64,000 nucleotides of DNA from Clostridia bacterium (GCA_017543905.1 JAFYFC010000028.1:55627-119626), one strand, 5' to 3'. Counted from the first letter of the stretch, positions 46,516 through 54,862 are shown. Numbers and translations are program-made. The notes: a model not told the origin generated them from the letters alone.

Positions 46516-46935
46516 TCAGCCCAGCATTTTCATTACGCTGTCCATGAACTGGGGGCAGGCGACCTCGGGCTCGGCTATCTGCGGGTGCCACAGCTTTTCC
46601 CATTCAAAGCACACGTATTCGCCGTAGGCGTTGTCCTTGAGTATGTCCACGGCGGTTCTAAGATCCATCTGCCCCTTGCCCGCGAGGCATGGCGTGAAGC
46701 CCCAGGGGCTTAAATCCTTTGCGTCCTTCATGTGCACGTGGTGGATCCTGTCGCGCACGGCCTCGTATGTCTCCTTGAGGTCCAGCCCGTAGCGGAAGGG
46801 ATGCAGGCAATCCCACAGTATGCCCACGTTTTCGCTGCCGCAGCCGTCTATCAGGCCGCGCACCACCCTGCCGCTGCAGAAGTCGTCGTGAGTTTCCATC
46901 AGCGGCATGACCCCGTATTTAAGGCCGGTTTTGTT
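46516..46935 (-). pseudogene. 5'-truncated sugar phosphate isomerase/epimerase-like gene
   Basis: Only the C-terminal half of a xylose-isomerase-like TIM-barrel protein (AP endonuclease 2 fold) remains: an ORF of 130 codons from ATG 46908, with homologous-looking codons reaching back to about 46935 (GLKYGV). Visible are MPLMETHDDF, VGILWDCLHPFRYG, IHHVHMKDAKD and YVCFEWEKLWHP, matching metal-binding Glu, Asp, His and Glu positions of the second half of the barrel; intact members have about 270-290 residues. Upstream the frame meets a stop in an AT-rich TTAATTAATTATA stretch. No ribosome site of note precedes ATG 46908. Probably a remnant left by a deletion. Confidence 0.75.
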
Positions 46936-46938
46936 AAT

Positions 46939-46966
46939 TAATTATATATATATCTGTGTGTGTCAA
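46939..46966 (-). promoter_or_regulatory. Promoter-like sequence at the truncation point
   Basis: On the minus strand TTGACA (46966-46961) is followed after 16 bases by TAATTA (46944-46939) or after 14 by TATAAT (46946-46941). It directly abuts the truncated TIM-barrel gene. Neither spacing is ideal. Confidence 0.4.
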
Positions 46967-47017
46967 GTCAAAAAAGGCACAAATTTTGTTTGTAAAATTT
47001 ATAACCCAAAAAAACAG

Positions 47018-47131
47018 CTGTCAGGCAGCCTCAGGGTCTGCCTAAGCAGACGCAAAACGGAGGGGCTGCTTTGCCCCTCCGTTTTGCGCATTTGCGAACT
47101 CTCCGTCCGCGGCGGCTTGCGCCGCGGACGG
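47018..47131. repeat. Cluster of hairpins downstream of the Ig-repeat protease gene
   Basis: Three clear inverted repeats follow each other: 47036-47051 (6 bp, loop CTAA), 47051-47088 (16 bp perfect, CGCAAAACGGAGGGGC, loop TGCTTT) and 47103-47131 (12 bp perfect, CCGTCCGCGGCG, loop GCTTG). A weaker stem near 47015-47033 is followed, read leftward, by seven T, so the set can terminate the minus-strand gene that ends at 47148. The core GGAGGGGCTG/GCCCCTCC is shared with the hairpin at 14023-14044. Confidence 0.8.
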
Positions 47132-47147
47132 TATCGACAAGCCCGCT

Positions 47148-50100
47148 TTATTTCTTGAACAGCACGAAGCTGCTGTTCTTCGGATATACCTGTACGTGCT
47201 GGTGCACGGTCTCGCCGTAGTAGGTGAAGGACAGCGGATCGCAGTTGTTCTTGATGTAGGTGAACAGCTCATGCAGCGTGGTCTCTCCGTTGCTGTTAGT
47301 GTCCGCAGGCATGCTGCCGCTGGTTCCCACGCCCTGAGTCAGGTACTTGGTAAAGTAGTTGTAGGGTCCGCCCTCGGTGCCCCAGCTGAGCTCCTGATAT
47401 CTCGAGGCGGCGAGCACGTAGAACTTGGACTGTCTGAATTCGCCCGTGTTCGCCTCGCTGCGCAGCGCGTTTCCTTCCGCGTCGAATATGAGCTCCTCAC
47501 CCAGCGTGAGCGTGGTGTCTGCCGACGAGAACGCGCCTATGATCTGGGACAGTACCGAAGCGCTGTTGTCCTTTACGCTCCGCGCAGAATTCTCGGATAC
47601 GCCCTCGGCATAGATCGCCGCGCCGGAGCCGCAGGATTCGATTACCACGATCACCTTGCCGGGCACTGCGCTCAGCCAGTTGGCGAGCTCGGAGAACAGG
47701 ATGTAGCTTTCGTTACCGCTGGAGTCCACCGTGGACAAAGCGCCTGCGTAGATGCCGGAGGAGTAGATGTCGCCGTGCGTTGCGATGAAGAACAGCGATA
47801 CGTCGTCGTTGTCCGCGCCCGAGAAGGTGCTGGAGATCGCGCTCTGCACGCCGCTGGGAGTCAGGTTGTACAGGCAGTTGATCTTTGAGTACGCGCTGCC
47901 GGTGCCGCCCTTCCTGCCGGAAATCATGCTGCGCATAAGACCGACGTCGCCGCGGTTGCGCGTGCAGATCGGATCGAAGTTCTCTTCGCCTATCAGCAGC
48001 GCGCGGTAGGTAACCGTGCTGTCGCCTGTGCCCGTGGTCACGCTGACCTTGGCCGCGCTCGTTTTGTAGTCGCCGGTGTACGCGGCGACCTCTATGCTGT
48101 AGGTGGTCTTTTCCTTAAGCCCGGTCAGCGTGTAGGTGAGCGCGGAGATGCTGCTTACAGTCCTGGTGCTGGTCCCGTCGGAGCTGGTCGCGGTCACCTT
48201 ATAATAGGTCGCGCCGGTCGAAGACGACCACTTGAGCGTCACGCTGGTGCCGGACACTGTCGCGCTGGAAACCGAGAAGCTGCCCGGGTTTACGGTCACG
48301 GAGCAGGTCGCGGACTTATTGTTAGTGTTGGTCGTAACCGTTATCGTGGCGGTGCCGCAGCCCTTGGCGGTGACTGTGCCGCCGGATACCGTCGCCACGC
48401 TCGTATTCGAGCTCTTCCACGTAACGCCCTGCGCGCTCTGGGAAGGCGACACGGTGGCGGTGAGAGTATATGTCTCTCCAGCCTTCATAGTAAGGCTGGT
48501 TTTTGAAAGCGTTACCGTGGTGGGCAGCACGGTGAGCTTGACGGTATTGGAGTTCTTCGACATGTAGGCGTTTGATACGACTACCCTGAAGGAATATTCC
48601 GATCTTGCGCCGGAGGCCTCGAAGCTGAGCGTAGCGGTCTTTACGCCGTGCCAGGTGCTGGTTTCGCTCATATCCACGAAGCCCGCGCCGTCATTGCGGT
48701 CGACCTGCCACTGATAGGCGGTGACATTGCTCGCCTTGACGGTAAAGGAGACCGTCTTGCCGGTTTCGGAGGTCACGTTTGCGGGCTGCGTATTTATTAC
48801 GGGCGGCGCGGCAAGAGTGAGCGTCGCGGTCTTAGAGTAAGTGTCGCCGTTTTCGTTGGTTATCTTGCAGCGGTAAATATAGCCTGCGCGCGCGACGGTG
48901 GCCATGAAGGAGATGGTGTCGGTGTCGGGATTTGTCCAGCTATAAGGGTTTGTCAGATCCACGAAGCCCTCGCCGTCGTTCTTGTCCGCCTGCCAGCGGT
49001 AGCTGACCGCGCCCGTAGCCTTTACGGTAAAGTAAACCGTATCGCCCTGCTGCGCCGCCTGATTTTGCGGCTGCTGGGTGATTATGGGGGTGGCGCTAAT
49101 CGTGAACCAGGCATACTCAGAGAGAACCGAGCTGTAATCGTCGGATACCAATACTCGGAACCTGTAGTTCTGCATCGACTCTGTGGCATTAAAGCCCAAG
49201 GTCGCGGTCTTTGTGCCGCTGAATGTGCCGTCGTTGGTCAAATCGACATAGCCGCTGCCGTCTCTGCGGTTTACTTTCCACTGATAAGAGGCGGTTTTGT
49301 TCGTTTTTACAGTAAATCTCACCGTTTCGCCGTCTTTAACGCTTATGTCGGTGGGCTGAACGGTTATGAGCAATACCTGTCTTACGGTTATCGTCTTGCT
49401 GATCACAGTGCCGAGGGAGTTCGATACGACGCAGCGGTATTTACGCCTGATCATGGCCGACTTGAACTCTACGTCGAAGGACGCGGCAGTGTATTTGGAA
49501 TCGCTCCAGGTATTGCTGTCCGTGTTTTTGATCTGCCACTGATATGTAAGATCCGTGCCGTCGGCGACTACGCTGATCGTGACGGTGTCGCCGAGCTCAG
49601 CGGTTATGTCCTGCGGCTGGACCTTTATCGTGGGAGCTCTGGGCGGTATGTATTCGTAAACGGTCATCGCCTTGCTGGTCACGCTGCCGATGGAGTTCGA
49701 CACGACGCAGCGGTACTGCCGCCCGATCATCGCGGAGCGGAATTCGACATCAAAAGAAGCCGCCGTGTATTTGGAATCGGTCCAGACAGTGCTGCCTGCG
49801 TTTTTGATCTGCCACTGATATGAAATATCCGTACCGGCGGCGCCCACGCTGATCGTGACGGTGTCGCCGAGAGTTGCGGTTATGTCCTGCGGCTGAACCG
49901 TTATCGAGGGAGCCACGTATTCGTAAACGGTCATCGCCTTGCTGATCACGCTGCCGACAGAGTTCGATACGACACAGCGGTATTTACGCCCGATCATGGC
50001 CGACTTGAACTCTACGTCAAAGGAAGCGGCTGTGTATTTGGAATTGGCCCAGATATTGCTGTCAGCATTTTTGATCTGCCACTGATATGAAAGATCCGTG

Positions 50101-51482
50101 CCGGTGGCACATACGCTGATCGTTATGGTGTCGCCGAGTTTAGCGGTTATGTCCTGCGGCTGAACCGTTATCGAGGGAGCCTTAGGCGGCACGTATTCGT
50201 AAACGGTCATCGCCTTGCTGATCACGCTGCCGAGGGAATTCGATACGACGCAGCGGTACTGCCGTCCTATCATCGCGGTCCTGAATTCGACGTCAAAAGA
50301 GGCGACCGTGTATTTGGAATCGGTCCAGACAGTGCTGCCAGTGTTTTTGATCTGCCACTGATATGAAAGGTCCGTGCCGGTGGCGCCCACGCTGATCGTT
50401 ACGGTGTCGCCGAGATTTGCGGTTATGTCCTGCGGCTGGACCGTTATCGCGGGAGCCTTGGGCTGAACATATTTGTACACGGTCATCGCTTTGCTGGTCA
50501 CGCTGCCGAGGGAATTCGACACGACGCAGCGGTACTGACGCCCTATCATCGCGGTCCTGAATTCGACATTAAAAGAAGCGACCGTATATTTGGAATTGGT
50601 CCAGGTATCGCTGTCGGCGTTTTTGATCTGCCACTGATAGGCAAGGCTGCTGCCCGACGCGCTTACGCTGATCGTGATTGTGTCGCCGAGATTGGCGGTT
50701 ATATCCTGCGGCTGAACGGTTATTTTCGGGGCAGACGCGGCAGGCACGTAGGCTTCAGCTTCGCCGTCTGTGGCTGCGGCTTCGTTTTCCGCCGCAAACT
50801 GCACCTCCGGCAGGGGGTTGCCTCTGTAGCTCAGGGCGTTTGCGGTTTCGGCAAGCAGCGCCTTAAGCGCGGCGGTTTCCTCGTCTGTGAGCGCAGTTAA
50901 GTATTTTCCCTGCGCGTACACGGTAAGCAGCTCGTCCGCGCCGTATTCGTTCCCGGCGGGGTCGAAGGTGAGCTTGTACCAGTCGGTATCCGCGCTGCCC
51001 GTCGTCTTTACGAGCTCGGCGTACACTACGCTGTCCTTCACGGGGAAGGTGCCCGCTTTTTCGGCGGAATCGGCGGATTTGTACGCCTGCGCGCCTCTGC
51101 TTACGCCGGCATAGCCTTTATCGAACGCCGCCTGCACGGCGGGAACTGCTTCTTCGGACGCTTCCGGCTGAAGCTCTTCGCTTTCCCCGCCTTCGTCAGG
51201 CGTATCGCCGGGCGCGGGTTCGCTTTCCGAGGGGGTCGTTTCGGATGCCGGGGCGGCTGCCTCGTCCTCCGCGGACGCTTCCGCCGTCTCCGCCGGGATC
51301 GCTTCGGGTTCGTCCGCCTCCGCGGGTCCGGACTGCGTATCCTGCGCCGTATCGGCGTCTTCGATTAGCGAGACGGTCTCCGCCTGAGCTTCAGCCGAAG
51401 CGGCGTCTTCGTCTGCCATGCCGAAGGTGACGCTTCCAAGCAGCAGGCAGATTACGAGCAGGCAGCTGAGTATTCTACGCAT
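47148..51482 (-). CDS. Giant secreted protein: Ig-like repeats, BIG2, FN3 and caspase/legumain-like protease domain
   Basis: The product is 1444 residues. A signal peptide (RILSCLLVICLLLGSVTFGMA) precedes an acidic Ala/Glu/Ser/Pro-rich linker (about 25-125) and an SH3b-like stretch (about 130-205). Five nearly identical Ig-like repeats of about 92 residues run from about 249 to 700 (core ITVQPQDITA...YQWQIKN...YRCVVSNS), then three divergent Ig-like units to about 980. A BIG2 domain (about 985-1060) and an FN3 domain (about 1065-1150) follow. From about 1154 a clan CD-type protease domain shows FFIATHGD (His near 1236) and IVVIESCGSG (Cys near 1283), the caspase/gingipain/legumain dyad arrangement. 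No sortase motif or membrane anchor at the C-terminus. Function is inferred as a surface or released endopeptidase. Confidence 0.85.
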   Translation of the reverse strand: MRRILSCLLVICLLLGSVTFGMADEDAASAEAQAETVSLIEDADTAQDTQSGPAEADEPEAIPAETAEASAEDEAAAPASETTPSESEPAPGDTPDEGGESEELQPEASEEAVPAVQAAFDKGYAGVSRGAQAYKSADSAEKAGTFPVKDSVVYAELVKTTGSADTDWYKLTFDPAGNEYGADELLTVYAQGKYLTALTDEETAALKALLAETANALSYRGNPLPEVQFAAENEAAATDGEAEAYVPAASAPKITVQPQDITANLGDTITISVSASGSSLAYQWQIKNADSDTWTNSKYTVASFNVEFRTAMIGRQYRCVVSNSLGSVTSKAMTVYKYVQPKAPAITVQPQDITANLGDTVTISVGATGTDLSYQWQIKNTGSTVWTDSKYTVASFDVEFRTAMIGRQYRCVVSNSLGSVISKAMTVYEYVPPKAPSITVQPQDITAKLGDTITISVCATGTDLSYQWQIKNADSNIWANSKYTAASFDVEFKSAMIGRKYRCVVSNSVGSVISKAMTVYEYVAPSITVQPQDITATLGDTVTISVGAAGTDISYQWQIKNAGSTVWTDSKYTAASFDVEFRSAMIGRQYRCVVSNSIGSVTSKAMTVYEYIPPRAPTIKVQPQDITAELGDTVTISVVADGTDLTYQWQIKNTDSNTWSDSKYTAASFDVEFKSAMIRRKYRCVVSNSLGTVISKTITVRQVLLITVQPTDISVKDGETVRFTVKTNKTASYQWKVNRRDGSGYVDLTNDGTFSGTKTATLGFNATESMQNYRFRVLVSDDYSSVLSEYAWFTISATPIITQQPQNQAAQQGDTVYFTVKATGAVSYRWQADKNDGEGFVDLTNPYSWTNPDTDTISFMATVARAGYIYRCKITNENGDTYSKTATLTLAAPPVINTQPANVTSETGKTVSFTVKASNVTAYQWQVDRNDGAGFVDMSETSTWHGVKTATLSFEASGARSEYSFRVVVSNAYMSKNSNTVKLTVLPTTVTLSKTSLTMKAGETYTLTATVSPSQSAQGVTWKSSNTSVATVSGGTVTAKGCGTATITVTTNTNNKSATCSVTVNPGSFSVSSATVSGTSVTLKWSSSTGATYYKVTATSSDGTSTRTVSSISALTYTLTGLKEKTTYSIEVAAYTGDYKTSAAKVSVTTGTGDSTVTYRALLIGEENFDPICTRNRGDVGLMRSMISGRKGGTGSAYSKINCLYNLTPSGVQSAISSTFSGADNDDVSLFFIATHGDIYSSGIYAGALSTVDSSGNESYILFSELANWLSAVPGKVIVVIESCGSGAAIYAEGVSENSARSVKDNSASVLSQIIGAFSSADTTLTLGEELIFDAEGNALRSEANTGEFRQSKFYVLAASRYQELSWGTEGGPYNYFTKYLTQGVGTSGSMPADTNSNGETTLHELFTYIKNNCDPLSFTYYGETVHQHVQVYPKNSSFVLFKK
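49590..50730. repeat. Tandem coding repeats of about 276 bp in the Ig-like array
   Basis: Five units within the minus-strand giant gene carry nearly the same DNA; the block GTTATGTCCTGCGGCTG recurs near 49610, 49880, 50150, 50430 and (variant) 50700. The spacing of about 270-280 bp equals one Ig-like domain. High identity suggests recent expansion or conversion. Confidence 0.82.
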
Positions 51483-51548
51483 GTGTCGTGCCTCCGTTTT
51501 CAGTCAGGAATCAGCTGTTAGTTTGTATACTTCCAAGTAACTCAAATC

Positions 51549-51572
51549 GGGATCATGGATTACCACGATCCC
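51549..51572 (-). terminator. Hairpin after rpsT
   Basis: A 10-bp stem with one G-T pair (51549-51558 with 51563-51572, loop ATTA) follows the rpsT stop on the minus strand. It is not followed by a long T-run, so termination is possible but may be leaky toward the giant gene. Confidence 0.5.
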
Positions 51573-51591
51573 TGAATTCGGTTGGGACGAT

Positions 51592-51858
51592 TTAAGCCTG
51601 AGCCTGGAGCTTGTTGAGTCTCTTGGCCAGACGCGCCTTTTTGCGGTTGGCGGCGTTCTTGTGGATAACGCCCTTGGTGGCGGCTCTGTCCACGGCGCCC
51701 TGAGTGGCGGAGAGCAGAGCGGCGTCGGCGGTGCCGGCGGCCACTGCCGCGTCAAATTTGCGCACGTTGGTCTTCATGGCGGATTTTACCATGCGGTTGC
51801 GCAGATTCTTCTTTTCGTTTACCTTTACGCGCTTGATAGCGGATTTGATGTTAGGCAA
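51592..51858 (-). CDS. rpsT: Ribosomal protein S20
   Basis: The product is 88 residues from TTG 51858, preceded by GGGAGTGA; this start gives the standard N-terminus (M)PNIKSAIKRVKVNEKKNLRN. Ala/Lys-rich helices and TKGVIHKNAANRKKARLAKRLN near the C-terminus are diagnostic. S20 binds 16S rRNA in the 30S subunit. The Escherichia coli rpsT start is also UUG, where it is part of autoregulation; a similar role here is plausible. It has its own promoter. Confidence 0.95.
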   Translation of the reverse strand: MPNIKSAIKRVKVNEKKNLRNRMVKSAMKTNVRKFDAAVAAGTADAALLSATQGAVDRAATKGVIHKNAANRKKARLAKRLNKLQAQA

Positions 51859-51891
51859 AATATTCACTCCCTGTGTCAAATTAGCTGGATT

Positions 51892-51920
51892 ATTATACAC
51901 CGCGCATTCGATTATTGCAA
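51892..51920 (-). promoter_or_regulatory. Promoter of rpsT
   Basis: On the minus strand TTGCAA (51920-51915), 17 bases, TATAAT (51897-51892). Transcription would start near 51885, about 27 bases before the TTG start. Confidence 0.75.
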
Positions 51921-51975
51921 CACGGCAAAGGGTTAAATTATTGCTGATTTATTGCAAAAATGCTAATTTTGCAAA

Positions 51976-52010
51976 GAATCGGCCTGCTCGCAGGGCGGGC
52001 AGACCGATTC
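51976..52010 (-). terminator. Candidate terminator after the uracil permease gene
   Basis: GAATCGG (51976-51982) pairs with CCGATTC (52004-52010) and, after one mismatch, CTGC pairs with GCAG. Read leftward only TTT follows, so it is a strong hairpin with a short T-run. It lies 38 bases beyond the uracil permease stop. Confidence 0.55.
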
Positions 52011-52047
52011 TCCTATTATTTGCGGTTTAAATCCGCTCTTAGGCTTT

Positions 52048-53502
52048 TCAGCCCTCGATTTCGTTTGCCTTTCTGCGGTTGAAGATCACGTTTATTATTA
52101 TGCCCAGTATCAGGCCGCAGGCGATGGAGCTGATGGTGACCGGGCCGAGGTGCAGCTCGAGTCCGCCGATGCCGGTCACGAGTATCGCGGCTACCACGAA
52201 GAGGTTTCTGTTGTCGTTAAGGTCGACGTTCTGAACCATCTTGAGACCGGATACCGCGATGAAGCCGTACAGCGCTATGCAGACGCCGCCCACGATGCAG
52301 GTGGGTATGGAGGATACGAACGCGGTGAAGGGGCCGAAGAACGCGAGGACTATGCAGTAGATCGCCGCGATGATTATAGTGCTTACGGAAGCGTTGCCGG
52401 TGATCGCCACGCAGCCCACGCTCTCGCCGTAGGTGGTGTTGGGGCAGCCGCCGAAGAACGCGCCCACGATGGAGCCGGCGCCGTCGCCGATCAGCGTCCT
52501 GTCGAGGCCGGGATCGGTGATGAGGTCACGGTTCACGATGGTGGAGAGGTTCTTGTGGTCGGCGATGTGCTCCGCCAGCGTTACGAACGCGACCGGCGCG
52601 AACAGCACGAACAGGTTCAGTACGCTCGAGAAGCCTTCAAAGTCCTTGAAGCCGTCCTTGAACATGCCGAGGAAGGTGAAGTTGGGCACCTCGAAAATCT
52701 TGACGCCCTTGAAGTAGGACAAATCCACCACGTTCAGCCCGCACAGGTTAAGCAGCAGACCGACCACGTACGCGCTGAGTATGCCGATTATGAAGGGCAC
52801 CATGCGCATCCACTTCGGGCCCTTTACGCTCGCCCATACGGTCATCACGAAGGCGAATATGCCAAGGAGTATGTGCATGAGGCTGTAATTGGTGCTGGTG
52901 GCGATTTCGAACGCGTCGGCGGCCGCAGCTTCCTCGCCCGCGAATTCGCCGCTTACGGTGAAGGCGGATACCGCTTCCTCGCTGGGAGCGCTCGCCTCTA
53001 CGGTGTAGCCTTCCTTGACGCTCACGTACTGGTAGTCGGAGGCGGTGTTGGTCAGGTTGTTGACTGCGCTGCCGCACAGGGACAGACCGATCAGTGCGAC
53101 CGTGGGGCCGATGACGACCGCGGGAAGCAGCTTGTTGACCCACGCGCTGCCGGTTTTGGTGAGCACCAGCGCGATTATGACGTATACGAGACCCGCGAAC
53201 AGCGCGCCCAGGAATATGCCCATGAAGCCGAAGGCGGTAGCGCCGATGAGGGGGGAGATGAACGCGAAGGAGCTGCCCAGGAACACGGGGCTCTTCTTCT
53301 TGGTCATGAATATGTAGAACAGCGTGCCGCAGCCGGCGCCGAGCAGCGCGGCGGGCTGGCTCATGTAATTCGTTCCGGAGTTGATGTTGACCAGCAGCGG
53401 CACGAGCAGCGTCGCGGCCATGATCGCAAGCACCTGCTGGAACGCGAACAGCAGATTTTTCGCAATGGGCGGTTTCTGATTGATGTCGTAGACGAGCTTC
53501 AT
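52048..53502 (-). CDS. uraA: Uracil permease (NCS2 family)
   Basis: The product is 484 residues from ATG 53502 after GGAGGGA. It has the NCS2 motifs FLGSSFAFISPLIGA, VIGPTVALIGLSLCG, APVAFVTLAEHIADHKNL (QEH-like site) and GAFFGGCPNTTYGESVGCVAITG, all close to UraA/PyrP. It imports uracil with protons. Compared with UraA (about 430 residues) it has an extra loop of about 60 residues near 150-215, acidic and Ala-rich (EFAGEEAAAADAFE). Its leader carries an attenuator with a PyrR-like loop. Together with codBA this gives two salvage entries for pyrimidine bases. Confidence 0.93.
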   Translation of the reverse strand: MKLVYDINQKPPIAKNLLFAFQQVLAIMAATLLVPLLVNINSGTNYMSQPAALLGAGCGTLFYIFMTKKKSPVFLGSSFAFISPLIGATAFGFMGIFLGALFAGLVYVIIALVLTKTGSAWVNKLLPAVVIGPTVALIGLSLCGSAVNNLTNTASDYQYVSVKEGYTVEASAPSEEAVSAFTVSGEFAGEEAAAADAFEIATSTNYSLMHILLGIFAFVMTVWASVKGPKWMRMVPFIIGILSAYVVGLLLNLCGLNVVDLSYFKGVKIFEVPNFTFLGMFKDGFKDFEGFSSVLNLFVLFAPVAFVTLAEHIADHKNLSTIVNRDLITDPGLDRTLIGDGAGSIVGAFFGGCPNTTYGESVGCVAITGNASVSTIIIAAIYCIVLAFFGPFTAFVSSIPTCIVGGVCIALYGFIAVSGLKMVQNVDLNDNRNLFVVAAILVTGIGGLELHLGPVTISSIACGLILGIIINVIFNRRKANEIEG

Positions 53503-53545
53503 AAAGTCCCTCCATAGTATTGATTGGAAGTGCTTTTTCAGGCAC

Positions 53546-53637
53546 AAAAAAGCCTGCCGCGAGATACGGCAAGCTGCTTTTGCATACAAATGTGAAGAAC
53601 TCTGCTCCGCATGCATCTTGTCGGTATCTCTGTACCG
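53546..53637 (-). promoter_or_regulatory. PyrR-like attenuator in the uracil permease leader
   Basis: On the minus strand the leader has CGGUA-CAGAGA-UACCG (53637-53622), a hairpin whose hexaloop matches the CNGNGA loop of PyrR sites, although the flanking pairs differ from the usual UC/GG. Its 3' side GAGAUAC (and CAAG further on) is complementary to GUAUCUC (and CUUG) inside the terminator. The terminator AGCTTGCCG/CGGCAGGCT (53575-53551) is followed by TTTTT. So terminator and antiterminator are mutually exclusive. PyrR is the likely ligand but less certain than at codBA. Confidence 0.62.
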
Positions 53638-53659
53638 TCTTAAAGACTTCCTGCCACGT

Positions 53660-53688
53660 ATAATAGCATTCGCCGTGTTAAGCCTCAA
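53660..53688 (-). promoter_or_regulatory. Promoter of the uracil permease gene
   Basis: On the minus strand TTGAGG (53688-53683), 17 bases, TATTAT (53665-53660). Transcription would start near 53653, just before the PyrR-like hairpin. Confidence 0.65.
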
Positions 53689-53804
53689 CGGTTATGCGGT
53701 TAAATAAAAAAGCGCCCGCCGCCTCCGCCGGTTGCATCGTTTGGGGGATGCGTTTATTAGACGCGATTTTTAACGCAATTAATCCAAAAATCGCAGAGGC
53801 GGGT

Positions 53805-53833
53805 TTGCCAAATCGGGATTTACGTTGTATAAT
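53805..53833 (+). promoter_or_regulatory. Promoter of pta-ackA
   Basis: TTGCCA (53805-53810), 17 bases, TATAAT (53828-53833). Transcription would start near 53840, 42 bases before the pta ATG; an in-frame ATG at 53825 upstream of this start is therefore rejected. Confidence 0.75.
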
Positions 53834-53881
53834 ATAATTAGAAATTTATGCGTTTACGCGCAGGTTTGGAGGGTGTATCAC

Positions 53882-54862
53882 ATGGCTGTTATAGACATTA
53901 TCAAGGCGCAGGCGAAGCGCGACGTAAAGCACATCGTGCTGCCCGAGGGAGACGAGAAAAGAAACATTCAGGCGGCCGCGAAGATAGTTGAGCAGGGCAT
54001 CGCGCGCCTGACCGTGCTGGGCGACACCGAAAAGGTCAGGGCCGTCGCCGCCGAGACCGGCACGAAGCTCGACGGCATCGAGATAATCGATCCGGCGAAG
54101 AGCGAAAAGACCGCCGAATACGCGCATCTTCTGTACGAGCTGCGCAAGGCCAAGGGCATGACCGAGGAGGAAGCGGCGAAGAAGGCCGCCGATCCCATGT
54201 ACTACGGCATACTGATGGTAAAAAGCGGCGACGCGGACGGTCTGGTATCCGGCGCGGTGCATTCCACCGCGGACATGCTGCGCCCCGCGCTGCAGGTCAT
54301 AAAGTCCAAGCCCGGCATCAAGACGGTGTCCTCCTGCTTCCTTATCGAAAGCCCGATCTACGGCGTGATGGTATTTTCCGACTGCGCGGTCAACATCGAT
54401 CCCGGCGCCGAGGAGCTTGCGAACATCGCCGTCGCCGCGGCGGAAAGCGCGCGCACTCTGGGCGGCATAGAGCCGAAGGTCGCCATGCTCTCCTTCTCCA
54501 CCAAGGGCAGCGCGAAGCACGACAACGTGACCAAGGTGCAGGAAGCCACCCGCATAGCCAAGGAAATGGCTCCCGAGCTTAAGCTGGACGGCGAACTGCA
54601 GCTCGACGCGGCGCTCGTGCCCGCGGTCGGCGAGCTCAAGGCGCCCGGCAGCGAGGTCGCCGGACACGCGAACGTACTCGTGTTCCCCGACCTTGAGGCG
54701 GGCAACATCGGCTACAAGCTCGCGCAGAGATTCGGCTCCTCCGAGGCGTACGGCCCCATCCTTCAGGGCATCGCGAAGCCCTGCAACGACCTCTCGCGCG
54801 GCTGCAGCGTGGACGACATAGTCGCGACCGTCGCCATCACCGCCGTACAGGCGCAGGCGTAA
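53882..54862 (+). CDS. pta: Phosphate acetyltransferase
   Basis: The product is 326 residues (short, Firmicute-type Pta); ATG 53882 follows GGAGGGTG. It has HIVLPEGDEKRNIQAAAKI, YYGILMVKSGDADGLVSGAVHSTADMLRPALQVIKSKPG and LSFSTKGSAKHDNVTKVQEATRIA, all family blocks. It interconverts acetyl-CoA and acetyl phosphate. ackA follows after 15 bases, forming the acetate-producing ATP-generating pathway of an anaerobe. Confidence 0.97.
   Translation: MAVIDIIKAQAKRDVKHIVLPEGDEKRNIQAAAKIVEQGIARLTVLGDTEKVRAVAAETGTKLDGIEIIDPAKSEKTAEYAHLLYELRKAKGMTEEEAAKKAADPMYYGILMVKSGDADGLVSGAVHSTADMLRPALQVIKSKPGIKTVSSCFLIESPIYGVMVFSDCAVNIDPGAEELANIAVAAAESARTLGGIEPKVAMLSFSTKGSAKHDNVTKVQEATRIAKEMAPELKLDGELQLDAALVPAVGELKAPGSEVAGHANVLVFPDLEAGNIGYKLAQRFGSSEAYGPILQGIAKPCNDLSRGCSVDDIVATVAITAVQAQA

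Noticed and set aside
52150..53517. 455-codon plus-strand ORF
   Set aside because: It is antisense to the uracil permease; the composition is a by-product of a hydrophobic gene on the other strand.
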